From NCBI RefSeq assembly GCF_024498075.1, contig NZ_JANHOF010000007.1, positions 186,001 through 250,000 of the forward strand: DNA of 64,000 nt, in the 5' to 3' direction. This document shows, one piece after another, positions 19,052-27,668 of this stretch; position 1 is the first letter of the stretch; each line of letters starts with the position of its first letter. Origin of the DNA: Paenibacillus mendelii (GTDB lineage Bacteria > Bacillota > Bacilli > Paenibacillales > Paenibacillaceae). Under the pieces are notes generated by a model, which was not told the DNA's origin, did no database searches, and worked only from the letters and a program-made list of their open reading frames with translations. The position numbers and the translations under genes were made by a program.

Positions 19052-19495
19052 ATGGGATTTTCCAGAAATGAGTCATTGGATCTCTTCATCGCCTTGTCTA
19101 GAGCCAGTCAATGGGTCAATGCTCATGCGGATCGGGATATCCGGGGGCATGGCTTGAACCGGACCGAATTCGGCGTTCTCGAGCTGCTGTACCATAAGGG
19201 AGCGCAGCCCATTCAGCAGATCGGCGGAAAAGTGCTGATGAGCAGCGGGAATATCACGTATGTCGTCGATAAGCTCGAGCAGAAGAATTTCGTGAAGCGC
19301 AGAGCTTCCACTGAGGACCGGCGTCTCATCTTCGCGGAGATTACCGAGCAGGGCAAACAATTCATTGAAGATGTGTTTCCTGGACATACTGAAATTATCG
19401 AGAAGGCCGTAGAAGGGCTTTCGGCGGAAGAGCAGCTGGCCGCAGCGAAGCTGTTAAAGAAGCTTGGCAAATACGCTCAGGACAGCTTCAAGTAG
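19052..19495 (+). CDS. mhqR: MarR-family repressor, MhqR-like
   Basis: This is a 147-residue winged-helix regulator. DNA-contacting parts are IQQIGGKVLMSSGNITYVVDKLEQKNFVKRR and the wing STEDRRLIFAEITEQG. In Bacillus, MhqR represses genes for ring-cleaving dioxygenases and the hydrolase MhqD and is relieved by quinones. The two genes downstream here are exactly that pair, and near-identical palindromes lie before both transcription units. AAGGGGAG precedes the ATG. There is no obvious thiol-switch Cys. The MhqR name rests on context and resemblance. Confidence 0.75.
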   Translation: MGFSRNESLDLFIALSRASQWVNAHADRDIRGHGLNRTEFGVLELLYHKGAQPIQQIGGKVLMSSGNITYVVDKLEQKNFVKRRASTEDRRLIFAEITEQGKQFIEDVFPGHTEIIEKAVEGLSAEEQLAAAKLLKKLGKYAQDSFK

Positions 19496-19513
19496 TTATA
19501 TTCGTATAAGGGA

Positions 19514-19554
19514 TTAACTGCTTTTAATTCCTATCATATATCTTAAATTTAAGA
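19514..19554 (+). promoter_or_regulatory. Promoter and second MhqR-type operator
   Basis: TTAACT (19514-19519), a 17-nt spacer and TATATC (19537-19542) overlap the perfect palindrome TCTTAAATTTAAGA (19541-19554). It differs from the upstream operator only at the two centre-flanking bases. Confidence 0.7.
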
Positions 19555-19590
19555 AGCTTAATTTTGACTTATGAAAAGGAGAGGATCAGG

Positions 19591-20538
19591 ATGAACCAAC
19601 AGACAGCTGGTATTCACCACATTACAGCGTTTGTACGGAATGCGCAGGACAATGTTGATTTTTATGCGGGGGTATTGGGTCTCCGACTGGTCAAGAAAAC
19701 GATCAATTTTGACGCACCAGAAGTATACCATCTTTACTTTGGCGACCAAATCGGAAGCCCGGGCACGATCATCACCTTCTTTCCGTGGGCAGATTCGCGG
19801 AAGGGAACCATTGGCGGCGGTCAAGTTGGCATTACCACTTATGTGGTTCCTGCGGGCACGCTAGACTTCTGGGAGGAGAGGCTGGGGCGCCTGAATGTTC
19901 CGGTTACGAAGACGACTCGATTCTCGGAGAGCTATTTGCAATTTACCGATACAGACGGATTGCAGCTCGAGCTGGTAGCACGCGAGGAGGGCGCCGCAAG
20001 CGAGTGGTCATTCGGCGGCGTTCCTGCAGACAAGGCGATTAAGGGCTTCGGCGGCGCTGTGCTCTACAGTACGGCGCCTGCGCATACCGGAAATCTGCTC
20101 GAGCGGGTGATGGGCCTGCAGAAGATCGGTCAGGAGGGGGATTATACCCGTTACCGAGCGACAGGCGATCTGGGGAATATCATTGATGTGAATATAACCC
20201 CTATGCCGTACGGTGCAGGTGGAGCGGGTACGGTTCATCATATTGCATGGCGTGCCAAAGATCATGAGGAGCACGAGCTCTGGAGAAGCCATATTGCGGA
20301 GAACGGCTTCTCCCCTACGCCGATCATCGATAGACAATATTTCAACGCGATTTATTTCAGGGAGGCTGGCGGGATTCTGTTCGAGATTGCAACGGATCCA
20401 CCGGGGTTCGCACGCGACGAGCATCAAGATGAGCTGGGCGAAAAATTAATGCTTCCGGAGTGGTTTGAACCAAGCCGCCGCACAATCGAAGCGAACCTCG
20501 TTCCGATTGAAGTACGCGTACTAGAGGGGGATAAATAA
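19591..20538 (+). CDS. Ring-cleaving dioxygenase (MhqA/MhqE/MhqO family, glyoxalase fold)
   Basis: This is a non-haem iron extradiol-type dioxygenase of 315 residues made of paired vicinal-oxygen-chelate modules. Metal ligands are likely in GIHHITAF near the N-terminus, GTVHHIAWR in the second half, and the Glu of GGILFEIATDPPGF. In Bacillus these enzymes cleave hydroquinone or quinone-thiol adducts. ATG at 19591 follows AAAAGGAGAGG. It lies behind an MhqR-type operator and is separated from the hydrolase gene by its stop codon only, so the two are translated together. Confidence 0.88.
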   Translation: MNQQTAGIHHITAFVRNAQDNVDFYAGVLGLRLVKKTINFDAPEVYHLYFGDQIGSPGTIITFFPWADSRKGTIGGGQVGITTYVVPAGTLDFWEERLGRLNVPVTKTTRFSESYLQFTDTDGLQLELVAREEGAASEWSFGGVPADKAIKGFGGAVLYSTAPAHTGNLLERVMGLQKIGQEGDYTRYRATGDLGNIIDVNITPMPYGAGGAGTVHHIAWRAKDHEEHELWRSHIAENGFSPTPIIDRQYFNAIYFREAGGILFEIATDPPGFARDEHQDELGEKLMLPEWFEPSRRTIEANLVPIEVRVLEGDK

Positions 20539-21156
20539 ATGAAACATATCTACCTTGAAGGGACGGATTCAAGCGCTCCAGTACTTGTACTCTTCCATGG
20601 AACGGGAGGAACGGAGCGCGACCTGCTGCCGCTGGCGGAGCAGATTTCTCCAGCCTCGCCGGTACTCAGCGTGAGAGGCAATGTGCTGGAGAACGGAATG
20701 CCGCGGTTCTTTCGCCGCTTGGCAGAGGGCGTCTTCGACGAGGAGGATCTGATCTTCCGGACGAAGGAATTGAACGGCTTTCTTGATCAGGCAGCATCGG
20801 AATACGGGTTCGACCGCAGTAATCTCATAGCCGTCGGTTATTCCAACGGGGCCAATATTGCAGCAAGCCTGTTGTTTCATGATAAGGACGCGCTGCGGGG
20901 TGCAATTCTACATCATCCGATGGTGCCGCTTCGCGGAGTGGCGCTGCCCGATCTATCGGGAGTCCACTGTTATATTGGCGCCGGAACGAATGACCCCATA
21001 TGCGCTCCTGAAGAAACGGAGGAGCTGGCGAAGCTGCTTATGGGTGCAGGCGCATCTGTTGAAGTAGGTTGGGAAGCCATGGGTCATCGGCTAACCAGCT
21101 CAGAGGTGGCAGCCGCAGCGGCATGGTATCGAAATCAGGAATGGACTGCGCGCTAA
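20539..21156 (+). CDS. mhqD: Alpha/beta hydrolase, MhqD-like carboxylesterase
   Basis: This is a 205-residue esterase-type hydrolase. The oxyanion region is LFHGTGGTERDLLPLA, the nucleophile elbow is GYSNG, and the acid and base residues are probably in GTNDPI and MGHRLT, giving a complete Ser-Asp-His triad. The ATG directly follows the dioxygenase stop codon. In Bacillus, MhqD helps survive quinones and diamide. A strong terminator ends the unit. Confidence 0.85.
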   Translation: MKHIYLEGTDSSAPVLVLFHGTGGTERDLLPLAEQISPASPVLSVRGNVLENGMPRFFRRLAEGVFDEEDLIFRTKELNGFLDQAASEYGFDRSNLIAVGYSNGANIAASLLFHDKDALRGAILHHPMVPLRGVALPDLSGVHCYIGAGTNDPICAPEETEELAKLLMGAGASVEVGWEAMGHRLTSSEVAAAAAWYRNQEWTAR

Positions 21157-21213
21157 CGCAGCGAATTCGTATCGCCGGGCAGCGGTTACCCGAGGGTTAA
21201 TCGTGATGAACGA

Positions 21214-21262
21214 AGAAACCAGCCTTGTCGTATATGCGACAGGGCTGGTTTCTAAGTTTTTA
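21214..21262 (+). terminator. Terminator of the mhq-like operon
   Basis: The stem AGAAACCAGCC/GGCTGGTTTCT (21214-21224 and 21243-21253) has a further TGTCG/CGACA pairing inside. It is followed by AAGTTTTT. Confidence 0.8.
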
Positions 21263-21351
21263 GGGCTTAATCAGAGTGAGGCTCAGAAGGGAGTTAGCCA
21301 ACACATCTTTCTTATTAAGCGGTAACAGCTGCAGCAGTGCAGTTCAAGCGA

Positions 21352-21531
21352 TTAAAGAATCCCTTCTTTTTTCAAAAAATCAAGAATCTCAGATGGTATT
21401 AAGCTTTTCAGATCAGACAACTCCTGTTTAATTACAGGCTGCTGGGCTATCTTTTCAACCATCTCCACGAGCTGCTTGACCGTAAGCATATACGATGGAT
21501 CAACTGCTTCCAACAACGCTTTTTTATCCAT
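21352..21531 (-). CDS. Small hypothetical protein, 59 residues
   Basis: This is a short soluble protein beginning MDKKALLEAVDPSYMLTVKQ and ending FLKKEGIL. It is helical and has no membrane segment or known domain. The start at 21531 is preferred over the longer frame because AAGGAGG lies at an ideal distance upstream. It stands alone between the mhq-like operon and the permease gene. Function unknown. Confidence 0.65.
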   Translation of the reverse strand: MDKKALLEAVDPSYMLTVKQLVEMVEKIAQQPVIKQELSDLKSLIPSEILDFLKKEGIL

Positions 21532-21788
21532 GGCTAGTCCCTCCTTCATATGATTTATATTAATATATAATCTATGAATGATATGCGTGGACAAACATAT
21601 AGAATAGATGAGCCCGATTTTGAATTTTGCCACCTTTTACTGTCCCGGAACAGAGTTTACAATCTTGTTTTAGATATATTGGCAGTCGTGGTATTATGAT
21701 TTATTAATGGCATCACAACGCTTGGTAATCTTCAAGTGTAGTCGCCGAATCATCCTTGTTAAGGTAGGGAAGGAACACTGAATAAGAC

Positions 21789-23099
21789 ATGCGAATGCAA
21801 ATTACTCCAAAAATCGGCCTTGCCGGCGTGCAATGGATGTTTTTTATACTCACGAATACGATTGTCGTACCGCTTACCATCGGCAAGGCTTTCCACCTGC
21901 CCTCCGGTCAAATCGCGTACGCTCTGCAAATTTCATTCATTCTAACGGGCATCGTCTGCATGCTGCAGGCCTTAATCGGACACCGTTACGCAATTATGGA
22001 TGGCCCGGCTGGACTTTGGTGGGGAATTACGCTCAGTCTTGCGGCATCGGGGGCGTCCGGAGGAACGAGCCTTGCTGCCATTGGGGGCGGATTGGCTGTA
22101 GGTTATATGCTCGCTGGATTGATGATGGTCGTCTTAGGATGGCTGGGTTTCGTCAAAATTTTGATGAAGCTGTTTAATCCCATCGTAATTAGCGTTTCCT
22201 TGTTTCTATTGACGGTTCAATTGATGATGAATTTCTTCACGGGTATGCTGGGCATTCAGGAGAACGGGCAGCTGAGCCCGTCCGTGGCTGCACTTTCAAT
22301 CGGCATCGCACTTTTTGTCGGCATTGTTTATTTGAAGGGGCGCGGCTGGATCGGAAATTTTGCCATGCTTTTTGGCATTATGCTCGGTTGGTTCGTATAT
22401 GAACTGTGCTTTCCGGGATCCGGCGGAGGTGAGCCGCATGCTGCAGGGGCGGGGATGTTGAAGCTGTTCCCTTGGGGAGCGCCCAGAATTGATTATGGCA
22501 TTCTCCTCACCTCCTTCATAGTCGGGTTAATTAACATGTCCAACACCATAACCGCTTTGAGTGCTGCGGAGAAGCTGTACGGGCAGACGACAACAGAAGG
22601 GCAGTACCGCCGATCCTTCTTAATCACGGGGCTGTTCACCATGATTGCGCCTGTGTTTGGGATCATTCCATTCGGGACGTTCGCCTCCTCGCTTGGACTG
22701 CTGGAGAGTACCAAGATATTGCATAGAGAAGCGCTTGTCATTGGCGGTGGATTATTTCTGGTGCTCGGCCTTATACCCCCGCTTGGCCACTGGTTCTCGA
22801 ATTTGCCTCTAAGCGTCGGAAGCGCGGTGCTTTTCGTGGCTTATTTGCAAATGTTCGGTACAGCGGTTCGTACCATTAAAGGGAGAACCTTTGATTCGAA
22901 AAGCATCTATCGTCTCGCCCTGCCCATACTGCTGGGAATCAGCATCATGTCGATCTCTCCGCTTGTGTTCGCCGGCTTGCCTGCCTATATTCGTCCACTG
23001 GCGGGCAATGGTTTGGTTATCGGAATCATTGTGTCTATTCTCTTGGAGACATGTGTGAACTGGACCCGTTTAGAAGGGCAGGCTAGAGAACGACAATAA
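21789..23099 (+). CDS. Nucleobase permease-like protein (NCS2 family)
   Basis: This is a polytopic membrane protein of 436 residues resembling xanthine/uracil permeases (nucleobase:cation symport 2). Family-like parts include DGPAGLWWGITLSLA, FNPIVISVSLFLLTVQLMM, and the SNTITALSAAEKLYGQ and FGIIPFGTFASSLGL segments in the substrate-site half. Its long hydrophobic helices alternate with short loops. No purine riboswitch is visible in the leader. Whether it takes purines or pyrimidines cannot be said. Confidence 0.82.
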   Translation: MRMQITPKIGLAGVQWMFFILTNTIVVPLTIGKAFHLPSGQIAYALQISFILTGIVCMLQALIGHRYAIMDGPAGLWWGITLSLAASGASGGTSLAAIGGGLAVGYMLAGLMMVVLGWLGFVKILMKLFNPIVISVSLFLLTVQLMMNFFTGMLGIQENGQLSPSVAALSIGIALFVGIVYLKGRGWIGNFAMLFGIMLGWFVYELCFPGSGGGEPHAAGAGMLKLFPWGAPRIDYGILLTSFIVGLINMSNTITALSAAEKLYGQTTTEGQYRRSFLITGLFTMIAPVFGIIPFGTFASSLGLLESTKILHREALVIGGGLFLVLGLIPPLGHWFSNLPLSVGSAVLFVAYLQMFGTAVRTIKGRTFDSKSIYRLALPILLGISIMSISPLVFAGLPAYIRPLAGNGLVIGIIVSILLETCVNWTRLEGQARERQ

Positions 23100-23247
23100 C
23101 GTGATTGGGTCATACTCGGTAAGGTGGTGCCGCGCCAGCCAAGGACAGGGCAACGGGAATATGCAAAGCCCAGGCGGTGCAGCATATGTTAGTGAAAAAA
23201 CGGCCTGATGTCGCTCGCGATTATTGCCTTGTAATCGAGCACTTTCT

Positions 23248-23256
23248 GCTATAATC
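23248..23256 (+). promoter_or_regulatory. Extended -10 promoter element
   Basis: TGCTATAAT is a perfect extended -10 located 9 bp before the GTG of the AraC-like frame. No clear -35 is present. With so short a leader, the transcript start would lie almost at the start codon. Confidence 0.4.
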
Positions 23257-23264
23257 GGAATTGG

Positions 23265-23665
23265 GTGAATGCCAATGCAAGGCTTTCATATTTGGACAGC
23301 TTGTTGTGGGGGAGTCAACCTGCGGTTTTTCGAAAGGCGGTGTTATCCGACCAGCACTTCTCCCGGGTACTGGATTATATCCATGGCCATTACACGGAGC
23401 AGATGAGTGTCGATAAGCTATCTTCAATCGCACTGCAAAGCCGCTACCATTTTATACGGACGTTTAGGACATTGACAGGCCTGACACCGTATCAATACGT
23501 GCTGCAGCTGCGCATCGAGAAAGCAAAGGATCAGCTTGGGAGTACGGCCACCACGGTGGAGGAGATCAGCTACAATCTGGGATTCTCCAGCGCCAGCCAG
23601 TTTTACCGGGCATTCTTGAAGTCGACGGGATGACACCGGAGACATTCCGGAGCATCATCAGATGA
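23265..23665 (+). pseudogene. AraC-type DNA-binding protein, frameshifted at its C-terminus
   Basis: The frame from GTG 23265 gives 122 residues that are almost entirely the two helix-turn-helix units of an AraC domain (FSRVLDYIHGHYTEQMSVDKLSSIAL, then TVEEISYNLGFSSASQFYRAFLKSTG), with no effector domain. It stops at 23631-23633. The expected last motif is found at once in another frame: ATG at 23630 encodes MTPETFRSIIR and a stop at 23665. One missing base near 23630 therefore cuts the domain short. It could be a true frameshift, a sequencing error, or a functional truncated protein. The lack of a ligand domain suggests a relic. Confidence 0.6.
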
Positions 23666-23691
23666 AGAAAATATGAGGGAGGTAACAACCG

Positions 23692-24501
23692 ATGAATGTT
23701 CATTTTCTAGGCACGGCCGCTTTCGAAGGAATTCCGTCCTTATTCTGTCAATGCGATACGTGCAAGCAAGCTCAGGCGAAGGGCGGAAAAAACATCCGCA
23801 CGCGTACCTCCGTTATGATCGACGGCGAGCTCAAGATCGATTTTCCACCGGATACCTGCCATCATGCGATACGCGATAATATCGATATGGATAAAGTGAA
23901 GGACTTGATCTTCACGCACTCGCATTCTGATCATCTGTATGCGGAGGACATGCTGATTCGGATGTCGGGATATGCGAAATCGGGGGATCGCCCCATTCAT
24001 GTATATGGACATGATCTGCCTATTCGCAGCTGCATCGATAAGCTGGGCATGCAGCAGGATAAATACCGGTTCCACGTCATACGGCCGTTTGAGCCGGTAC
24101 AGACGCAAACCGCAACCATCGTGCCGCTGATCGCGGATCATGATCGAACCGAGACCTGCTTGGTGTATTATATCGAGAAGGATGGCAAGACGATCTTCTA
24201 CGGCCATGACAGCGGCTGGTTCCCGGAGCAAACCTGGGAGTGGCTGAAGGGGAAGAAGCTGGATTTGGCTATTCTGGAATGCACCACAGGCAGAGTGGGC
24301 GGCCGCATCAACCATATGAACGTGGATTGCGTGCTTGAGACGAAGGAGTGGCTGATCGCTAACGACATTATGAATCCGGGCGGCAAGTTCGCCGTAACCC
24401 ATTTCTCGCACAACGCACATCTGCTGCATGAGGATTTGATGGAGATCTTCGAACCGAACGGCATTACGGTCGCTTACGATGGCATGCGATTAGAGCTGTA
24501 A
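23692..24501 (+). CDS. MBL-fold metallo-hydrolase (PhnP-like)
   Basis: This is a metallo-beta-lactamase-fold hydrolase of 269 residues. The metal motif HSHSDH follows LIFT, with further ligands in GHDSGWF and FSHNAH. A Cys pair in CQCDTC near residue 20 resembles the zinc site of PhnP phosphodiesterases. GGGAGG precedes the ATG. It would hydrolyse a phosphodiester or similar ester in the cytoplasm; the substrate is unknown. It may share a transcript with the AraC-like frame. Confidence 0.87.
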   Translation: MNVHFLGTAAFEGIPSLFCQCDTCKQAQAKGGKNIRTRTSVMIDGELKIDFPPDTCHHAIRDNIDMDKVKDLIFTHSHSDHLYAEDMLIRMSGYAKSGDRPIHVYGHDLPIRSCIDKLGMQQDKYRFHVIRPFEPVQTQTATIVPLIADHDRTETCLVYYIEKDGKTIFYGHDSGWFPEQTWEWLKGKKLDLAILECTTGRVGGRINHMNVDCVLETKEWLIANDIMNPGGKFAVTHFSHNAHLLHEDLMEIFEPNGITVAYDGMRLEL

Positions 24502-24698
24502 TTGCTTAATTACATACTTTGGATATGATTTATGGGCATCCTGCAGAGGATGCCCTTATTTTGCGTATTGAATGTAAGGCCCGGCGCAGCACCCCACTGA
24601 ATAACAAATAGCACCCTCAGCCGAATCATGCGTAGAATACGGGTTTCTGGGCAGAATATGGCCATACCATGAAACGAATGGATAGATGGGGTGCTGCC

Positions 24699-25808
24699 AT
24701 GATTCAGTTCAAACAAGTCACGAAAAAATATAACGACGGTACGATGGCGTTAAAGGGGATCGACCTGGAAATTAAGGCAGGCGAGCTAGTTACCTTGATC
24801 GGACCGAGCGGCTGCGGCAAAACGACAACCATGAAAATGATCAATCGGCTGGCTGAGCCTACATCCGGTCAAATTTTAGTCGACGGCAAGGACATTTCCC
24901 AAATGAATCCCGTCCTCCTGCGAAGAAATATAGGCTATGTCATTCAGCAAATCGGCCTATTCCCGCACATGAAAATTAAGGATAACATCGCGGTTGTGCC
25001 AAGACTCAAGAAGATGGATAAGAACGACTACGAAAAAAGAATCGACGAATTGATGGATATGGTCGGTCTGAATCCCGATCAATATCGGGACCGGTATCCC
25101 GCTGAATTAAGCGGGGGCCAGCAGCAGCGAATTGGCGTCATACGGGCGATGGCCGCAGAACCCTCGATTATTCTTATGGACGAGCCATTCAGTGCGCTTG
25201 ATCCAATCAGCCGGGAGCAGCTGCAGGATGAGCTGGTCCGTCTCCAAGAAGAGGTGAAGAAGACCATCGTATTCGTATCCCATGACATGGACGAAGCGCT
25301 CAAGATCGCCGATCGTATTGTCCTGATGAAGGATGGGGAGATTGTTCAAGCGGATACCCCGGATCGGATCTTGAGGCGTCCGAAGAATGACTTTGTACGC
25401 ACGTTTATTGGCGAGAATCGGCTTCACGAGTCCGAGAATCTCATGGTGGAGGACGTCATGATTCACAATCCGGTAACGGTCTTCCTATCGCGCGGCTTGG
25501 CGCATGGAGCGAAGCTGATGAAGCATTACCGCGTGAACAGCTTGCTTGTGACGGATAAATACCGCAATCTCAAGGGAATCGTGACCAAAGAGATGCTTGA
25601 AGAACACTATCATCAAGAAGACTTGTCGCTGCAGGAAATTATGAAATCGGATATCCCGTCCGTACCTGTCGGGACAGGGGTAAGCGAGGCCGTAGATATT
25701 ATGAAGCAGCAAGGTCTCAGCAGTCTCCCCATTGTCCATAGCAATGGGCATTTAGCGGGACTTGTGACCAATTCCAGTCTAATCGACGCGCTGTTGAAGC
25801 AGATCTAA
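24699..25808 (+). CDS. Osmoprotectant ABC transporter ATP-binding protein with CBS domains (OpuCA-like)
   Basis: This is the ATPase of a glycine-betaine/choline-type importer, 369 residues. Walker A is GPSGCGKTT, the ABC signature is LSGGQQQR, Walker B is IILMDEP, followed by the switch His in VFVSHDMDEA. The last 120 residues are two CBS modules (MVEDVMIHNPVTVF and the LQEIMKSDIPSVPV part), which in OpuA-type systems sense ionic strength or c-di-AMP. ATG at 24699 follows GGGGTG. It lies 14 bp before its permease gene. Confidence 0.93.
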   Translation: MIQFKQVTKKYNDGTMALKGIDLEIKAGELVTLIGPSGCGKTTTMKMINRLAEPTSGQILVDGKDISQMNPVLLRRNIGYVIQQIGLFPHMKIKDNIAVVPRLKKMDKNDYEKRIDELMDMVGLNPDQYRDRYPAELSGGQQQRIGVIRAMAAEPSIILMDEPFSALDPISREQLQDELVRLQEEVKKTIVFVSHDMDEALKIADRIVLMKDGEIVQADTPDRILRRPKNDFVRTFIGENRLHESENLMVEDVMIHNPVTVFLSRGLAHGAKLMKHYRVNSLLVTDKYRNLKGIVTKEMLEEHYHQEDLSLQEIMKSDIPSVPVGTGVSEAVDIMKQQGLSSLPIVHSNGHLAGLVTNSSLIDALLKQI

Positions 25809-25822
25809 CAGGGGAGGCCGCC

Positions 25823-27379
25823 ATGAATCTTTGGGATGTATTCGTGAATAGACAAGACGATATTATTCGCGCCACGATGGAACATATTCAAATATCGTTC
25901 ATCGCACTGGTCATTGCGATCGTCATATCGATCCCGACCGGGCTTGCGCTCACCCGCTTTCCAAGATTGGCCGCTCCTATCATCGGAGTAGCCTCGCTAT
26001 TCCAGACGATTCCAAGCTTAGCCTTGCTGGGCTTTATGATTCCTCTGCTCGGCATTGGGATGGTTCCCGCTATTGTAGCCTTAACGGTATACGCCTTGCT
26101 GCCGATCATGAGGAATACCTACACCGGCATCATGAATGTAGACAAACCGATTAAAGAAGCCGGTACCGGGATGGGAATGACCAGTCTGCAGGTCATGACC
26201 AAGATCGAGCTGCCCTTGGCCTTGAATGTTATTATGGCGGGGATCCGGACGGCGACCGTCATGCTTATCGGGGTAGCTACCTTGGCCTCGCTCATCGGGG
26301 CTGGCGGACTGGGTGACTTGATCTTCAGAGGCATTTCGACGGTCAATACGGAATTGATTCTGGCGGGTACGATCCCCGCCGCGCTGCTTGCGCTGCTATT
26401 TGATTTCATGCTCGAGCGGATGGAGCGGGCCGTAACCCCAAAGGGCATACGCACGCGAACAAGAAAGACGAACAAGGTTGTACGGGGGCTGGAAATCGTG
26501 ATCGGTGCGGCGTTGATCGTGCTGATCGCTGCCGGTATCCTCTCGAAGGTTGGGGGGATTGGCTCGGATTCGATCGTTGTGGGCGGGAAGAACTTCACCG
26601 AGCAGGATATTCTGGTCCATATGATGGCGTCCTTAATCGAGGCCAAGACCGATTTGAAGGTCATTCGCAAGCCGTTTCTAGGTGGGTCCTCCGTAACGCA
26701 CAGTGCTCTGGTTAGCGGCGATATCGATATGTATCCGGAGTATACCGGAACGGGATGGACCTCTGTGCTGAAGGAAAAACCGATCAGCGGTGATCCGGAG
26801 ATTACCTATCAGAAGGTAAAGGCCGCATATGAGGAGAAATTTAGCGTGGCCTGGTTAAAGCCGATCGGCTTTAATAACACGTACACAATATCCATGAGAA
26901 GGGATAGTGCGGAGAAGCTGGGGATCGAAACGCTTACCCAGCTTGCCCGGCAATCGCCTAATTTAATTTTAGGAGCGACCCATGAATTTCTGGAGCGTCC
27001 GGACGGGTATATCGGATTGCAGAAGACATACGGAATGAAGTTTAAACAGACCAAGGGGCTGGATGCCGGATTGACCTACAGCGCGGTCAAGGAAGGGACC
27101 ACGGATGCGAATGACGCCTTTGGCACAGATGGAAGAATCCAAGCGTTTAACTTGAAAGTGATTGCGGATGACAAGCATTACTTTCCGCCCTATTATGCAG
27201 CGCCTATTGTTCGGATGGATACGCTAAAGGCATATCCAGAGCTGGAGGAGGTCCTGAACCTATTAGCCGGTAAAATCAATGATCAAGCGATGTCCGTCTT
27301 GAATGGAAAGGTTGATCTTGAAGGGAAGCAGGCCCGCGAAGTAGCGGAGGAGTGGCTGAAGGCCGAGGGGCTGATCTAG
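25823..27379 (+). CDS. Osmoprotectant ABC permease fused to its substrate-binding domain (OpuF/BilE-like)
   Basis: This is a 518-residue fusion. Residues 1-210 are a permease with about six helices and the inner-membrane coupling loop around KEAGTGMGMTSLQVMTKIELPLALNVIMAG. A hydrophobic segment near 230-245 is followed by an extracytoplasmic binding domain starting VVGGKNFTEQDILVHMMASL, the hallmark of betaine/carnitine-type domains. The binding protein is thus tethered to the membrane. GGGGAGG precedes the ATG. Together with the CBS-ATPase it forms a complete two-gene importer. Exact ligand not determined. Confidence 0.93.
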   Translation: MNLWDVFVNRQDDIIRATMEHIQISFIALVIAIVISIPTGLALTRFPRLAAPIIGVASLFQTIPSLALLGFMIPLLGIGMVPAIVALTVYALLPIMRNTYTGIMNVDKPIKEAGTGMGMTSLQVMTKIELPLALNVIMAGIRTATVMLIGVATLASLIGAGGLGDLIFRGISTVNTELILAGTIPAALLALLFDFMLERMERAVTPKGIRTRTRKTNKVVRGLEIVIGAALIVLIAAGILSKVGGIGSDSIVVGGKNFTEQDILVHMMASLIEAKTDLKVIRKPFLGGSSVTHSALVSGDIDMYPEYTGTGWTSVLKEKPISGDPEITYQKVKAAYEEKFSVAWLKPIGFNNTYTISMRRDSAEKLGIETLTQLARQSPNLILGATHEFLERPDGYIGLQKTYGMKFKQTKGLDAGLTYSAVKEGTTDANDAFGTDGRIQAFNLKVIADDKHYFPPYYAAPIVRMDTLKAYPELEEVLNLLAGKINDQAMSVLNGKVDLEGKQAREVAEEWLKAEGLI

Positions 27380-27396
27380 AGCGTAACTCATGAGAG

Positions 27397-27444
27397 ACAG
27401 GCCGTTCAACCGGCTCGGGTATATCGGTTGAACGGCCTGTTTTG
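27397..27444 (+). terminator. Terminator of the osmoprotectant operon
   Basis: A perfect 16-bp stem (27397-27412 with 27425-27440) is followed by TTTTG. Confidence 0.9.
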
Positions 27445-27494
27445 TTTGGCTATCTATTTATGGGGCAGGGGGGATTTGGAATTCGCCATTTACA

Positions 27495-27522
27495 TTGACC
27501 AACTGCCACAGCATCCTTTAAT
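27495..27522 (+). promoter_or_regulatory. Promoter candidate for the ROK gene
   Basis: TTGACC (27495-27500), a 16-nt spacer and TTTAAT (27517-27522) each match consensus at five of six bases. The gap to the gene is about 145 bp. Confidence 0.5.
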
Positions 27523-27668
27523 ATTAACATCAATGGAGAATATAGCTTGCGATTCACCCGTTGTATAGATCATTAAGGCGGTTTTTCCACAATTCATATT
27601 GGAATCCAGCGGATTATCCCGATCATTAGTCCAATGGTGAAAATAATAGGAGAGTGGTTGAGTGGTCC

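Noticed and set aside
21660-21788. Purine riboswitch before the nucleobase permease
   Set aside because: The conserved core sequences of the purine aptamer are not present.
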